Shown here in pieces: positions 17,030 to 26,360 of a stretch of DNA of 64,000 nt; the stretch's first letter is position 1; each line of letters opens with the position of its first letter. Both the position numbers and the translations under genes were made by a program. The notes under the pieces are model-generated. The model did no database searches. It had not been told where the DNA came from and saw only the letters and a program-made list of their open reading frames with translations. Origin of the DNA: Telluria sp042683405 (lineage in GTDB: Bacteria > Pseudomonadota > Gammaproteobacteria > Burkholderiales > Burkholderiaceae_D); assembly GCF_042683405.1 (NCBI RefSeq), contig NZ_JBHUJS010000003.1:558001-622000 (forward strand), read 5' to 3'.

Positions 17030-17601
17030 GGCGGCGCCAGGCAGAAGTCGAGCACTTCGTCCACGTACTCGGGGAATTCGGAAATCGCGTGGTCGCTGCC
17101 TTCGATCACGTGCTGGCGCGCGCCGGCGTAGTGCGCCACCATGTCGCGGTAGTCCAGCACCTCGTCGCCGGTGGCGGCCAGCAGGAAGTAGCGTTCCGGC
17201 CGGGTGATGTGCGCCACCTTCAGGTCGCGCAGCTCTTCGATGTATTCGCGCTTGAACTCGAATGGCTTGTCCGAATGGTACTCGGTCGTCACGCCAACGT
17301 GCTGCTCCAGGTTCCTGAGCGGATCGACGGCCGGGTTGATCAGCACCGCGCGGCAGCCGAGCCGCTCGGCCAGCCAGGTGGCATAGAAGCCGCCCAGCGA
17401 GGAGCCGATGATCGCCAGGTCTTCACCCTCGGGCCTTCCCGCGGCGACCCCGAGCGCGAGCTCCATCGCCGCCTTCGGCGAAGCCGGCAGCTGCGGGCAC
17501 ACCAGCTCTTCCGCCCGCCCGCGCGCGGCCATCCGCTGCGCCACCACGCGTGCCTTGAAGGACAGCGGGGACGATCGGAAGCCGTGCAGGTACAGCAACA
17601 T
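17020..17601 (-). CDS. YqiA/YcfP-type alpha/beta hydrolase
   Basis: This 193-residue esterase-like protein has an oxyanion LHGFRSSP near the start, the nucleophile Ser68 in IGSSLGGFYA, and a His in GSDHAISEF near residue 170. Length and motifs fit the UPF0227 / YqiA group of small esterases. Its start codon shares a base with the mpl stop (TGATG), so it is probably co-translated with mpl. The natural substrate is not known. Confidence 0.85.
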   Translation of the reverse strand: MLLYLHGFRSSPLSFKARVVAQRMAARGRAEELVCPQLPASPKAAMELALGVAAGRPEGEDLAIIGSSLGGFYATWLAERLGCRAVLINPAVDPLRNLEQHVGVTTEYHSDKPFEFKREYIEELRDLKVAHITRPERYFLLAATGDEVLDYRDMVAHYAGARQHVIEGSDHAISEFPEYVDEVLDFCLAPPCW

Positions 17602-18965
17602 CAGGCCAGCGCCTCGAGGATCTTGCCGTGCACGCCGCCAAAGCCGCCATTGCTCATCACGAGGATGTGGTCGCCCGGCTGGGCCGCGTCGGTGACCGCC
17701 TTCACCAGGAAGTCGATCTGGTCGAAGCTATGGGCATTGCCGCCCAGCGGCTTGAGCGCGTCGGCCAGGCTCCAGCCCAGCGCCTGCTGGCTGCCGTAGC
17801 CGAACACCAGGTCGGCGTCCTTCAGGCTGCCCGGCAGCGCATCCTTCATGGCGCCCAGTTTCATCGTGTTCGAGCGCGGCTCCAGCACGGCCAGGATGCG
17901 GCCGGTGCTGCCGATCTTCTGGCGCAGGCCGCCGACGGTGGTGGCGATCGCGGTCGGGTGGTGGGCGAAGTCGTCGTACACGGTCACGTTGTTCACCACG
18001 CCGCGCACTTCCATGCGGCGCTTGACGCTTTCGAAGCGCGACAGCGACTCGGCCGCCTGCGCCGGCGTCACGCCCACATTGCGCGCCGCGGCGATCGCGG
18101 CCAGCGCGTTCATGCGGTTATGCTTGCCGGTCAGCTTCCAGTCCACGGTGCCCACGGTCTCGCCGCCGAAGATCACGTCGAAGCTGCCGCCCGGGTGCTC
18201 GACCAGGGTCCAGTCCACGCCATCGGAGACGCCGAAGGTCTCCTTCTCGCTCCAGCAGCCGCGCTTGATCACGCGCCCGAGCGAGGCTTCATCGCCGTTG
18301 ACGACCACGCGGCCCACGCCCGGCACGGTGCGCACCAGGTGGTGGAACTGGGTTTCGATCGCGCCGATGTCGGGGAAGATGTCGGCGTGGTCGTATTCCA
18401 GGTTGTTCAGCACCGCCGTCTTGGCGTGGTAGTGCACGAACTTGCTGCGCTTGTCGAAGAACGCGGTGTCGTATTCGTCCGCCTCGATCACGAAGAAGTC
18501 CGATGGCTTGTCGCCCTGCAGGCGGGCCGAGATACCGAAATTCATCGGCACGCCGCCGATCAGGAAGCCGGGCGCGTAGCCGGCGTCTTCCAGGATCCAG
18601 GCCAGCATCGACGAGGTGGTGGTCTTGCCGTGCGTACCGGCCACCGCCAGCACCCACTTGTTGCGCAGGATGTGCTCGCCGATCCACTGCGGGCCGGAGA
18701 CATACGGCAGGCTGCGGTTCAGGATTTCCTCCACCAGCGGGTTGCCGCGCGAGACCACGTTGCCGATCACGTACAGGTCCGGGTTCAAATCGACCTGCTC
18801 CGGGCCGAAGCCGGTGATCAGTTCGATGCCCTGCGCCTCGAGCTGGGTGCTCATCGGCGGGTACACGTTGGCGTCGCAGCCGGTCACTTTGTGGCCCGCC
18901 TCTTTGGCGAGCACTGCCAGTCCACCCATGAAGGTGCCGCAAATGCCGAGGATATGAATATGCAT
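17601..18965 (-). CDS. mpl: UDP-N-acetylmuramate:L-alanyl-gamma-D-glutamyl-meso-diaminopimelate ligase
   Basis: This 454-residue Mur-ligase-fold enzyme recycles murein tripeptide by joining it to UDP-MurNAc. The start MHIHILGICGTFMGGLA carries the N-terminal nucleotide loop, AGTHGKTTTSSML (about 109-121) is the ATP P-loop, and VYDDFAHHPTAI is the late Mur motif that in Mpl replaces the MurC form. Length is right for Mpl. It is divergent from the gene at 19068. Confidence 0.95.
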   Translation of the reverse strand: MHIHILGICGTFMGGLAVLAKEAGHKVTGCDANVYPPMSTQLEAQGIELITGFGPEQVDLNPDLYVIGNVVSRGNPLVEEILNRSLPYVSGPQWIGEHILRNKWVLAVAGTHGKTTTSSMLAWILEDAGYAPGFLIGGVPMNFGISARLQGDKPSDFFVIEADEYDTAFFDKRSKFVHYHAKTAVLNNLEYDHADIFPDIGAIETQFHHLVRTVPGVGRVVVNGDEASLGRVIKRGCWSEKETFGVSDGVDWTLVEHPGGSFDVIFGGETVGTVDWKLTGKHNRMNALAAIAAARNVGVTPAQAAESLSRFESVKRRMEVRGVVNNVTVYDDFAHHPTAIATTVGGLRQKIGSTGRILAVLEPRSNTMKLGAMKDALPGSLKDADLVFGYGSQQALGWSLADALKPLGGNAHSFDQIDFLVKAVTDAAQPGDHILVMSNGGFGGVHGKILEALA

Positions 18966-19067
18966 GAACCTGTACCGGAAGAAATGTCGAATACGCGATT
19001 TTACCTGAGCCGCCGTCGTTTTCGTTCTGAAGGTATGATGGGCTCACCCGATATACATACTGCAACG

Positions 19068-19673
19068 ATGAACTATCAACTCCAGCAGCTGCGCGCCGAA
19101 ATCGCCGCCGCTGCCGCCCGCATGATCGCCCAGGATGGCGCCGATTACGACACCGCCGTGCGCAAGGCAGCCCAGCGCATCCTGGGCAATACCCGCTTTA
19201 CCGGCGACCAGTTGCCCGACACTGCCCAGGTCGAGGAAGAAGTCCGCCAGTACCAGGCGCTGTTCCAGGCCGACGACCAGCCCGGGCGCCTCGAGCACCT
19301 GCGCGAAACCGCCCTGCAGCTGATGGACGCGCTGGCCGAGTTCCACCCGCACGTGACCGGGGCGGTGGTGACCGGGACCGCCGGTGAGCACGACGATATT
19401 CATTTACAATTGTTTGCTGAAAGTACTAAGGACATCGAAATCTACCTGTTGAACAAGAACCCCAACATCGAGATTTCGGAAACGCCGCATTTCAAAGGTC
19501 CGCGCTACGACCCGGTCGAGACCATCAGTTTCCTGTACCGGAACGAAGCCGTCCATGCGCAGCTCTATGAGCTGGACGACTTGCGCGGGGCGAAGAAGCT
19601 GCGCGCGGACGGGCGCCAGGTGCGCGCCGACGCAGCCGGACTGCGGGCCCTGATGTCCGGCGAAGCCAACTAA
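19068..19673 (+). CDS. Conserved hypothetical protein
   Basis: This 201-residue soluble protein begins MNYQLQQLRAEIAAAAARMI. I do not recognise a named family with certainty. The middle part VTGAVVTGTAGEHDDIHLQLF followed by KDIEIYLLNKNPNI looks like a minimal nucleotidyltransferase-type alpha/beta core (a Gly-rich turn followed by acidic residues). That is only a structural hint. It is divergent from mpl and runs 14 bases ahead of the thioredoxin-like gene, probably in one transcript. Confidence 0.7.
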   Translation: MNYQLQQLRAEIAAAAARMIAQDGADYDTAVRKAAQRILGNTRFTGDQLPDTAQVEEEVRQYQALFQADDQPGRLEHLRETALQLMDALAEFHPHVTGAVVTGTAGEHDDIHLQLFAESTKDIEIYLLNKNPNIEISETPHFKGPRYDPVETISFLYRNEAVHAQLYELDDLRGAKKLRADGRQVRADAAGLRALMSGEAN

Positions 19674-19687
19674 TATATAGATGAACC

Positions 19688-20239
19688 ATGGATAAGAAAA
19701 AACTGGCGATGTTTGCCGTCATCGGTGTCGCGTTCGCGGTCATGGGCGCCTGGGTGGGCGTGAACCAAAAGCAGCCTGAACCGCGGACCGCCACCTACCT
19801 GCCGACCCCGGAAGGCAAGCCGCACAAGGCCGTGGACGCGCTGTTCGCCACTACCCTGAACGACCCTGCGGGCAAGCCGGAGCCGCTGTCGCAGTACAAG
19901 GGCCAGCTGCTGGTGGTGAATTTCTGGGCGCCATGGTGTGCACCGTGCGTGCAGGAGATGCCCGAGCTGTCCACGCTGGCCGCCGAGCATGGCAAGGCGA
20001 AGGTGATCGGCATCGGCATCGATTCGCCGTCCAATATTTCCGAGTTCGCGGGCAAGCACAAGATCGCGTTCCCGCTGTACACCGCCGGGATGGATGGCAC
20101 CGACCTGGCGCGCAACCTGGGCAATGTATCGGGCGGGTTGCCGTTCACCGTCGTGATCGGGGCGGACGGCCAGGTCAAGAAGACCTACCTGGGCCGCCTG
20201 AAGTTCGATCAGTTCAAGGCCGACCTCGCCACCATGTAG
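19688..20239 (+). CDS. TlpA-family membrane-anchored thiol-disulfide oxidoreductase
   Basis: This 183-residue protein has an uncleaved N-terminal membrane helix (about 6-25) and a periplasmic thioredoxin fold with the active site WAPWCAPCVQEMPEL (about 79-93). The cis-Pro loop reads SGGLPFTVVIG. It belongs to the TlpA/ResA/CcmG-like group, usually a periplasmic reductant for cytochrome c maturation or other disulfides. The partner is not identified. A cytochrome assembly protein and two cytochromes c lie elsewhere in the window. Confidence 0.9.
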   Translation: MDKKKLAMFAVIGVAFAVMGAWVGVNQKQPEPRTATYLPTPEGKPHKAVDALFATTLNDPAGKPEPLSQYKGQLLVVNFWAPWCAPCVQEMPELSTLAAEHGKAKVIGIGIDSPSNISEFAGKHKIAFPLYTAGMDGTDLARNLGNVSGGLPFTVVIGADGQVKKTYLGRLKFDQFKADLATM

Positions 20240-20338
20240 CCGCGGTTTTGTCCAGCCCCGCAGGAACAATTTATTGCTTGCAATAGCCAGAAGTTGGCGG
20301 CAAAATGCGACACTTTCGCGTAGAAGCAATACTCTAAC

Positions 20339-20776
20339 ATGGCAAAAAAGCTGCTCCTGCTTAACGGCCCCAACCTGAATCTGCTGGGGACACGTGAGCC
20401 TGAGGTGTATGGCGCCGGAACGCTGGCGGACGTGGAAAACGCGGCGGCCAGCCAGGCCGCAGCCGCGGGAGCCACGCTGTCGAGCTTCCAGAGTAACCAC
20501 GAAGGCGCCCTGATCGACCGCATCCATGCGGCAAAGGGCGAAGGCGTGGACGCGATTGTCATCAACCCGGGCGGGCTGACCCACACCAGCGTGGCGCTGC
20601 GCGATGCGCTGGCGGCGGTCGCCATCCCGTTCATTGAAGTTCACATCTCTAATATTTACCAGCGCGAGGAATTCCGGCAGCACTCCTATCTTTCGTCACT
20701 CGCCGCGGGCGTCATCTGCGGCATGGGAACGGACGGCTACCGCCTCGCCATCGACTTTGTTCTTAAAAAGCGTTAA
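20339..20776 (+). CDS. aroQ: Type II 3-dehydroquinate dehydratase
   Basis: This 145-residue shikimate-pathway enzyme, normally dodecameric, begins KLLLLNGPNLNLLGTREPEV, the family hallmark, with catalytic Tyr24 in PEVYG. NPGGLTHTSVALRDAL and EVHISNIYQREEFRQHS hold the substrate-binding Asn, Ser and His. It lies upstream of accBC, a common gene order in proteobacteria. Confidence 0.97.
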   Translation: MAKKLLLLNGPNLNLLGTREPEVYGAGTLADVENAAASQAAAAGATLSSFQSNHEGALIDRIHAAKGEGVDAIVINPGGLTHTSVALRDALAAVAIPFIEVHISNIYQREEFRQHSYLSSLAAGVICGMGTDGYRLAIDFVLKKR

Positions 20777-20870
20777 CCTACGCTATCTTCACGTAATTTG
20801 CGCGGACTGGCCTTATCTGTGGCCATCTGCACGAAACAACGACTAAAACAAAATAATCAAGGGGTTTTAC

Positions 20871-21362
20871 ATGGATCTACGCAAGCTCAAGACGCTGATT
20901 GACCTCGTCGCAGAATCGGATATCGCCGAACTCGAAGTGACCGAAGGCGAAAGCAAGGTCAAGATCGTCAAGTCGTGCGCGGTACAACAGAACCCGATGG
21001 TGATGTACGCGCCGCAGGGCATGGGCATGCAGCATGGCTACCCGCAAGCTGGCGCGCCAGCCGCGGCCCCTGCAGCGAATGGCGCCCCGGCCAGCGCGCC
21101 GGTCGCCGTCGAAGCCGCCGAACCGGCCGGCCACGTGGTCAAGTCGCCGATGGTCGGCACCTTCTACCGCTCGTCCGCACCGGGCGCTCCGGCCTTCGTC
21201 GAAGTGGGCGCGTCGGTCAAGGCTGGCGACACCCTCTGCATCATCGAAGCGATGAAGCTGCTGAACGAAATCGACGCCGATGTCTCCGGCACGATCACCA
21301 AGATCCTCGTGGAAAACGGCCAGCCGGTCGAATTCGGCCAGCCGCTGTTCGTGATCGGCTAA
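20871..21362 (+). CDS. accB: Biotin carboxyl carrier protein of acetyl-CoA carboxylase
   Basis: This 163-residue protein is the biotin carrier of the first step of fatty acid synthesis. The biotinyl domain has the EAMKLLNEI motif with Lys129 as attachment site, and an Ala/Pro-rich linker (about 58-86) precedes it. AAGGGG lies 8 bases before the ATG. accC follows after 85 bases. Confidence 0.97.
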   Translation: MDLRKLKTLIDLVAESDIAELEVTEGESKVKIVKSCAVQQNPMVMYAPQGMGMQHGYPQAGAPAAAPAANGAPASAPVAVEAAEPAGHVVKSPMVGTFYRSSAPGAPAFVEVGASVKAGDTLCIIEAMKLLNEIDADVSGTITKILVENGQPVEFGQPLFVIG

Positions 21363-21447
21363 ACCCATCGTGGCCGGGCGGCTTAGCGCCGCCGCCACGA
21401 TCGCAGTTCCCGGCCGCGCCGGCACTACCAAGACTCATCGAACCGAC

Positions 21448-22806
21448 ATGTTTGAAAAAATCCTCATCGCCAACCGCGGCGAAATCGCGCTTCGCATCCA
21501 GCGCGCCTGCCGCGAAATGGGCATCAAGACCGTGGTCGTCCACTCCGAAGCGGACAAGGACGCCAAGTACGTCAAGCTGGCCGACGAATCCGTCTGCATC
21601 GGCCCCGCCCAATCGGCACAGTCCTACCTGAATATGCCCGCGATCATCAGCGCGGCCGAAGTGACCGACGCCGAAGCGATCCACCCGGGCTACGGCTTCC
21701 TGTCCGAGAACGCGGACTTTGCGGAACGCGTGGAGAAATCCGGCTTCGTCTTCATCGGCCCGCGTTCGGACTCGATCCGCCTGATGGGCGACAAGGTCTC
21801 GGCCAAGCAGGCGATGATCAAGGCCGGCGTGCCGTGCGTGCCAGGCTCGGACGGCGCACTGCCGGACGACCCGAAGGAAATCGTGCAGACCGCGCGCCGC
21901 GTCGGCTACCCGGTCATCATCAAGGCGGCAGGCGGCGGCGGTGGCCGCGGCATGCGCGTGGTGCACACCGAAGCTGCGCTGCTGGCGGCGGTGGCGATGA
22001 CCAAGACCGAAGCCGGTTCCGCGTTCGGCAATCCGGAAGTCTACATGGAGAAGTTCCTGGAGAATCCGCGCCACGTGGAGATCCAGATCCTCGCCGACGA
22101 ACACAAGAACGCCGTCTGGCTGGGCGAACGCGACTGCTCGATGCAGCGCCGCCACCAGAAGGTGATCGAGGAAGCGCCGGCGCCGGGCATCTCGCGCAAG
22201 CTGATCGAAAAGATCGGCGACCGCTGCGCTGAAGCCTGCCGCAAGATCGGCTACCGCGGCGCGGGCACCTTCGAATTCCTGTACGAGAACGGCGAGTTCT
22301 ACTTCATCGAGATGAACACCCGCGTGCAGGTGGAGCACCCTGTGACCGAGATGATCACCGGGATCGACATCGTGCAGGAGCAGATCCGCATCGCCGCCGG
22401 CGAAAAGCTGCGCTTCCGCCAGCGCGACATCATGCTGGCCGGTCACTCGATCGAGTGCCGCATCAACGCGGAAGACCCGTTCAAGTTCACCCCGTCGCCA
22501 GGCCGCATCGTGGCGTGGCACCCGCCGGGCGGCCCTGGCGTGCGCGTCGATTCGCACGCGTATGCCGGCTACTTCGTCCCGCCGCACTACGATTCGATGA
22601 TCGGCAAGGTCATCACCTACGGTGCGACCCGCGAGCAGGCAATCCGCCGCATGCAGATCGCGCTGTCGGAGATGGTGGTGGAAGGCATCTCGACCAACAT
22701 CCCGCTGCACCGCGAGCTGATGGTCGACGCCCGCTTCATCGAAGGCGGCACGAACATCCACTACCTCGAGCACAAGCTGGCCGACATGCCGAAAGCCGGA
22801 AAATGA
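21448..22806 (+). CDS. accC: Biotin carboxylase subunit of acetyl-CoA carboxylase
   Basis: This 452-residue ATP-grasp enzyme carboxylates the biotin on AccB. MFEKILIANRGEIALRIQRA is the standard start, KAAGGGGGRGMRVV the ATP loop, and EMNTRVQVEHPVTEMITGID the catalytic segment. The ATG at 21448 is chosen because upstream in-frame residues do not match the family. The stop overlaps the prmA ATG by 4 bases. Confidence 0.97.
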   Translation: MFEKILIANRGEIALRIQRACREMGIKTVVVHSEADKDAKYVKLADESVCIGPAQSAQSYLNMPAIISAAEVTDAEAIHPGYGFLSENADFAERVEKSGFVFIGPRSDSIRLMGDKVSAKQAMIKAGVPCVPGSDGALPDDPKEIVQTARRVGYPVIIKAAGGGGGRGMRVVHTEAALLAAVAMTKTEAGSAFGNPEVYMEKFLENPRHVEIQILADEHKNAVWLGERDCSMQRRHQKVIEEAPAPGISRKLIEKIGDRCAEACRKIGYRGAGTFEFLYENGEFYFIEMNTRVQVEHPVTEMITGIDIVQEQIRIAAGEKLRFRQRDIMLAGHSIECRINAEDPFKFTPSPGRIVAWHPPGGPGVRVDSHAYAGYFVPPHYDSMIGKVITYGATREQAIRRMQIALSEMVVEGISTNIPLHRELMVDARFIEGGTNIHYLEHKLADMPKAGK

Positions 22807-23720
22807 GCTGGACCGAAGTCGTCATCGAAGTCGCCCGCGAACACGCGGAAGCGCTGTCCGACGCCCTGATGGAAGCGGGCGCCCTGTCCGTCTCCGTCGA
22901 GGATGCGGACGAAGGCACCGACCAGGAGAAGCCACTGTTCGGCGAACCTGGCATGGTGCCGACGGAAGCCGCGTGGGAGCACTCGCGCGTCGTCGCGCTG
23001 ACCGATCTCGATGCCGACCAGGCAGTCATCGTGGCCGAAGCGGCGCAAGCCATCGGCCTGGCGACGCCGCCGCAGTTCACCACCCGTAACGTGGCGGACG
23101 AGGACTGGGTCCGCAAGACGCAGTCCCAGTTCGAACCCATCCACATCGGCAAGAACATCTGGGTCGTGCCGAGCTGGCACGACGCGCCGGACCCCGACGC
23201 ACTGATCCTGGAACTCGATCCGGGCCTGGCGTTCGGCACCGGCAGCCACCCGACCACGCGCCTGTGCATGGAATGGCTGGAGGCGAATCCTGCGCCCGGC
23301 AAGACCGTGCTCGATTACGGCTGCGGTTCCGGCATCCTGGCGATGGTCGCGCGCAAGCTGGGCGCGGGCAGCGTGTCCGGCGTCGACATCGATCCGCAGG
23401 CGATCGAATCGGCGCGCGACAACGCCGAACGCAACCACTGCGAGATCGACTACTACCTGCCGGAAGACTTCGCGCAGTCCGCGCATGCCGACGAGCGTTT
23501 CGACATCGTGGTCGCGAACATCCTGTCCAGCCCACTCAAGCTGATGGCGCCAATGCTGTCCGGCCGCGTGGCGCCGGGTGGTTCGCTGGTCCTGTCGGGC
23601 GTGCTCGCGCGCCAGGCCGAGGAAGTGGCGCAAGCCTACGCACCGTTCATCAAGCTGTCCGTCTGGGCCGAGCTGGATGGATGGGTCGCCCTGCACGGGC
23701 AGCTCCAGCAAGGCAGCTGA
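22803..23720 (+). CDS. prmA: Ribosomal protein L11 methyltransferase
   Basis: This 305-residue SAM-dependent enzyme trimethylates L11. An N-terminal recognition domain precedes the Rossmann domain with VLDYGCGSGILAMVARKLGA (about 166-185) and VVANILSSPLKLMAP, equivalent to the NILA motif. It begins MSWTEVVIEVAREHAEALSD. Placement directly behind accC with overlap is the usual order in many beta- and gammaproteobacteria. Confidence 0.96.
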   Translation: MSWTEVVIEVAREHAEALSDALMEAGALSVSVEDADEGTDQEKPLFGEPGMVPTEAAWEHSRVVALTDLDADQAVIVAEAAQAIGLATPPQFTTRNVADEDWVRKTQSQFEPIHIGKNIWVVPSWHDAPDPDALILELDPGLAFGTGSHPTTRLCMEWLEANPAPGKTVLDYGCGSGILAMVARKLGAGSVSGVDIDPQAIESARDNAERNHCEIDYYLPEDFAQSAHADERFDIVVANILSSPLKLMAPMLSGRVAPGGSLVLSGVLARQAEEVAQAYAPFIKLSVWAELDGWVALHGQLQQGS

Positions 23721-23727
23721 CCCGCGC

Positions 23728-25083
23728 ATGGCGCTCGCCACCAAATGCCCCCACTGCGGAACCGTCTTCAAGGTCGCTGCCGACCAGCTGAAGCTCCGCG
23801 GGGGCATTGTCCGCTGCGGCAAGTGCAGCGAAATCTTTGACGGCAACGCCGCCCTGGTCGATCCGGAAGCGGCGCTGCACCGCCCCGTCCCGGACGCCGA
23901 AGCCGCCGAAGCCCCCGAGCCGACGCCGGAAGAAGAAGAGATCCCGGTCTACACCCTCGACTTCGATACCGCCCTCGATCCACTCGGCATCATCCCCAAG
24001 GCGGATAGCGCCGAAGAAGCGCCCGAACCCGAGACCCCGGAAGCCGAACCGGCGCCGCAGCTCGACATCGATTTCGACCTCGACCTGGTGCCACCGCCAT
24101 CGCGCACCGAATCCGCGCCCTTCCCCGAGCCAGCGCCGGAAGCTGAAACGGAGTCCGCTCCCGAGTCCGAGCCTGAGCCTGAGCCTGAGCCAGAGCCTGA
24201 GCCAGAGCCTGAGCCTGAGCCAGAGCCTGAGCCTGAGCCTGAGCCAGAGCCCGCGCCAAGGCTAGAGCCGGAGGCTGAGCCAGAGCCGGAGCCGGAGCCG
24301 GAGCCGGAGCCAACGCCAGAGCTTGAGCTTGAGCCTGAGCCTGAGTTCGAGCCGACGCCTGAGCCTGAGTTAGAGCCGGCGCCTGAGCCGGAGCCGCCCC
24401 TTTCGCCCGCGATCGAGTCCGAGCCAGACCTCGCCGCACATCCCGTCGCTAGCGAAGAAGCGACCGAGCCCGCCGATGTCCAGGGCACGGAGCTCGTGCC
24501 CGGCGCCATGGCAACGGAGTCCGCGCACGCCGAGGAACCGGTCCGCGCCGATGACGACGTCGAGGAGCCAGGCTTCGTCACCCGCGTCCGCAAGAAGGAA
24601 AAGGCGACCCGCGTCACGCGCATCCTGATGGCATTCGGCAGCGTACTGCTGCTGGCCGCCCTGCTCGCGCAAGGCGTCATCACCTTCGGCTCCGTGCTCG
24701 CAGCCCGCTACCCGCAGGCCAAGCCGGCGCTGTCCGAAGCCTGCAAGCTGCTGCGCTGCCAGATCGCCCTGCCCGCCCAGATCGACACCCTGTCCGTCGA
24801 AACCGGCGAATTGCAATCGATTGCAAACGACACCTTCCTGTTCGCCACCGTGCTGCGCAACGACAGCACGCTGGTGCAGACCTGGCCGCACATCGAACTG
24901 GCGCTGACCGACACCGCCGACAAGACGCTGGTCCGCCGCGTCATCAAGCCTGCCGACTACCTGCCGCCGCGCACCGACACGCGCCGGGGCTTCCCGGCCA
25001 AGACCGAGCAGCAGGTGAAGGTCTACTTCAAACTGAACGGCGTGACGGCCTCCGGCTACCACATCGCCATCTTCCATCCCTGA
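23728..25083 (+). CDS. DUF3426 zinc-ribbon membrane protein with long Glu-Pro repeat
   Basis: This 451-residue protein has three parts. An N-terminal MJ0042-type zinc ribbon (CPHC at about 8-11 and CGKC at about 31-34) comes first. A long acidic linker follows, dominated by Glu-Pro dipeptides at about 145-225. One membrane helix (about 296-320) then precedes a C-terminal DUF3426 domain ending YHIAIFHP. The linker is coded by GAGCCT/GAGCCA hexamers, so its length can change in frame. Function is unknown. It lies between prmA and the PfkB kinase with 7- and 6-base gaps. Confidence 0.88.
   Translation: MALATKCPHCGTVFKVAADQLKLRGGIVRCGKCSEIFDGNAALVDPEAALHRPVPDAEAAEAPEPTPEEEEIPVYTLDFDTALDPLGIIPKADSAEEAPEPETPEAEPAPQLDIDFDLDLVPPPSRTESAPFPEPAPEAETESAPESEPEPEPEPEPEPEPEPEPEPEPEPEPEPAPRLEPEAEPEPEPEPEPEPTPELELEPEPEFEPTPEPELEPAPEPEPPLSPAIESEPDLAAHPVASEEATEPADVQGTELVPGAMATESAHAEEPVRADDDVEEPGFVTRVRKKEKATRVTRILMAFGSVLLLAALLAQGVITFGSVLAARYPQAKPALSEACKLLRCQIALPAQIDTLSVETGELQSIANDTFLFATVLRNDSTLVQTWPHIELALTDTADKTLVRRVIKPADYLPPRTDTRRGFPAKTEQQVKVYFKLNGVTASGYHIAIFHP
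24160..24400 (+). repeat. In-frame GAGCCT/GAGCCA hexanucleotide tract
   Basis: An imperfect tandem run of 6-base units (GAGCCT, GAGCCA, GAGCCG) codes for the (Glu-Pro)n linker of the DUF3426 protein. Units vary only at third positions, so the reading frame is kept. Confidence 0.85.
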
Positions 25084-25089
25084 CACGCC

Positions 25090-26034
25090 ATGACCCAGAA
25101 TAAAACCGCCCTGATCTGCGGATCGCTCGCCTTTGACAAGATCATGCAGTACCACGGCCGCTTCGGCGAAGCGCTGCTGGCCGACCAGCTGCATAAGGTG
25201 AACGTCTCGTTCCTGGTGCCGACCCTGCGCACCGAATACGGCGGCTGCTCGGCCAACGTGGCGTACAACCTGAACATGCTGGGCGGCGACCCGCTGATCA
25301 TGGCGACCATCGGCCAGGACGGCGGCGAATACATGGAACGCTTCGCGCAGCTGGGCATCGAGACCCGCGCGATCCGGAAGATCGCCAGCGCCTACACCGC
25401 GCAGTGCTTCGTCACCGCGGACCTGGACGGCAACCAGATCAACGCCTTCCACCCTGGCGCGATGGAACACTCGCAGGAACTGTATGCGGGCGACGTGGGA
25501 CAGGTGGCGATCGCCATCATCGGCCCGGACGGCCGCGAAGGCATGGTCAAGCACGCCGCCGACTGCGCCGCGCTGGGCATCCCGTTCATGTTCGATCCGG
25601 GCCAGCAGCTGCCGCGCTTCGACGGCGCTGAACTGATCCGCTTCATCGACCAGGCCACCTACCTGGCCGCCAACGACTACGAATTCGAACTGCTGATGGA
25701 CCGCACCGGCCTGACGCTGCCGGAGATCGCCTCGCGCTTGGAAGCGCTGATCGTCACGCGCGGCGCGCAGGGCTCGGAGATCTACGCGGGCGGCGAACGC
25801 CACCTGATCCCGGCCGTCACCGCCGAAAAGGTGGTCGACCCGACCGGCTGCGGCGACGCCTACCGCGCCGGCCTGCTGTACGGGATCACGGAAGGCTTCG
25901 ACTGGCCGACCACGGGCCGCCTCGCGAGCCTGATGGGTGCACTCAAGATCGCGCACCAGGGTGGCCAGAACCACGCCTTCACCCGCGACGAAATCGCCAC
26001 CCGCTTCCACGCCGCTTTCGGCTACGCCTTCTAG
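25090..26034 (+). CDS. PfkB-family carbohydrate/nucleoside kinase
   Basis: This 314-residue ribokinase-fold enzyme starts ALICGSLAFDKIMQYHGRF. It has the first PfkB signature around YGGCSANVAYNLNMLGG (about 54-70) and the second, with the catalytic Asp, in VVDPTGCGDAYRAGLLYG (about 256-273). The N-terminal part resembles bacterial adenosine-kinase-like members of the family, but substrate cannot be fixed from sequence. It is the last plus-strand gene of the accBC-prmA cluster. Confidence 0.88.
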   Translation: MTQNKTALICGSLAFDKIMQYHGRFGEALLADQLHKVNVSFLVPTLRTEYGGCSANVAYNLNMLGGDPLIMATIGQDGGEYMERFAQLGIETRAIRKIASAYTAQCFVTADLDGNQINAFHPGAMEHSQELYAGDVGQVAIAIIGPDGREGMVKHAADCAALGIPFMFDPGQQLPRFDGAELIRFIDQATYLAANDYEFELLMDRTGLTLPEIASRLEALIVTRGAQGSEIYAGGERHLIPAVTAEKVVDPTGCGDAYRAGLLYGITEGFDWPTTGRLASLMGALKIAHQGGQNHAFTRDEIATRFHAAFGYAF

Positions 26035-26060
26035 AGAATTGCGGGAGGGGGGGCAACGCC

Positions 26061-26360
26061 CTAGGCGCGCAGAAGCTCCGCGACACGCCCGGGCGTCAAG
26101 CCCTCCGCCATCACCACGATCAGTTTGCGCTTATTGGTCAGCCCGTGGGTAATCTCCACGGCGCTGCGGGGAACCGACAGCATGGAGGCAACCCAGCGCA
26201 CCAGCGCCTCGTTCGCCTTGCCCTCGATGGGCGCTGCCTGCAGTTTGATCTTGAGGGCGTCGTCCAGCACGCCCACCACTTCCGTCTTCTTCGCGTTCGG
26301 CTGGATCTGCACCGCAAGACGCACGCCGCCAGGAACGGCGGCACACCAGCCTTTGGTCAT
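26061..26360 (-). CDS. DUF167 (YggU-like) protein
   Basis: This 99-residue protein has the family core VQIQPNAKKTEVVG...LKIKLQAAPIEGKANEALVRWVA, followed by VEITHGLTNKRKLIVV. Members are small conserved proteins of unknown function. It overlaps the YggT stop by 4 bases, the usual yggT-yggU order. It is convergent with the PfkB gene, with 26 bases between stops. Confidence 0.9.
   Translation of the reverse strand: MTKGWCAAVPGGVRLAVQIQPNAKKTEVVGVLDDALKIKLQAAPIEGKANEALVRWVASMLSVPRSAVEITHGLTNKRKLIVVMAEGLTPGRVAELLRA

Noticed and set aside
23949..24683. Ser/Gly-rich minus-strand frame
   Set aside because: It is the reverse of the GAGCCT repeat in the DUF3426 gene.
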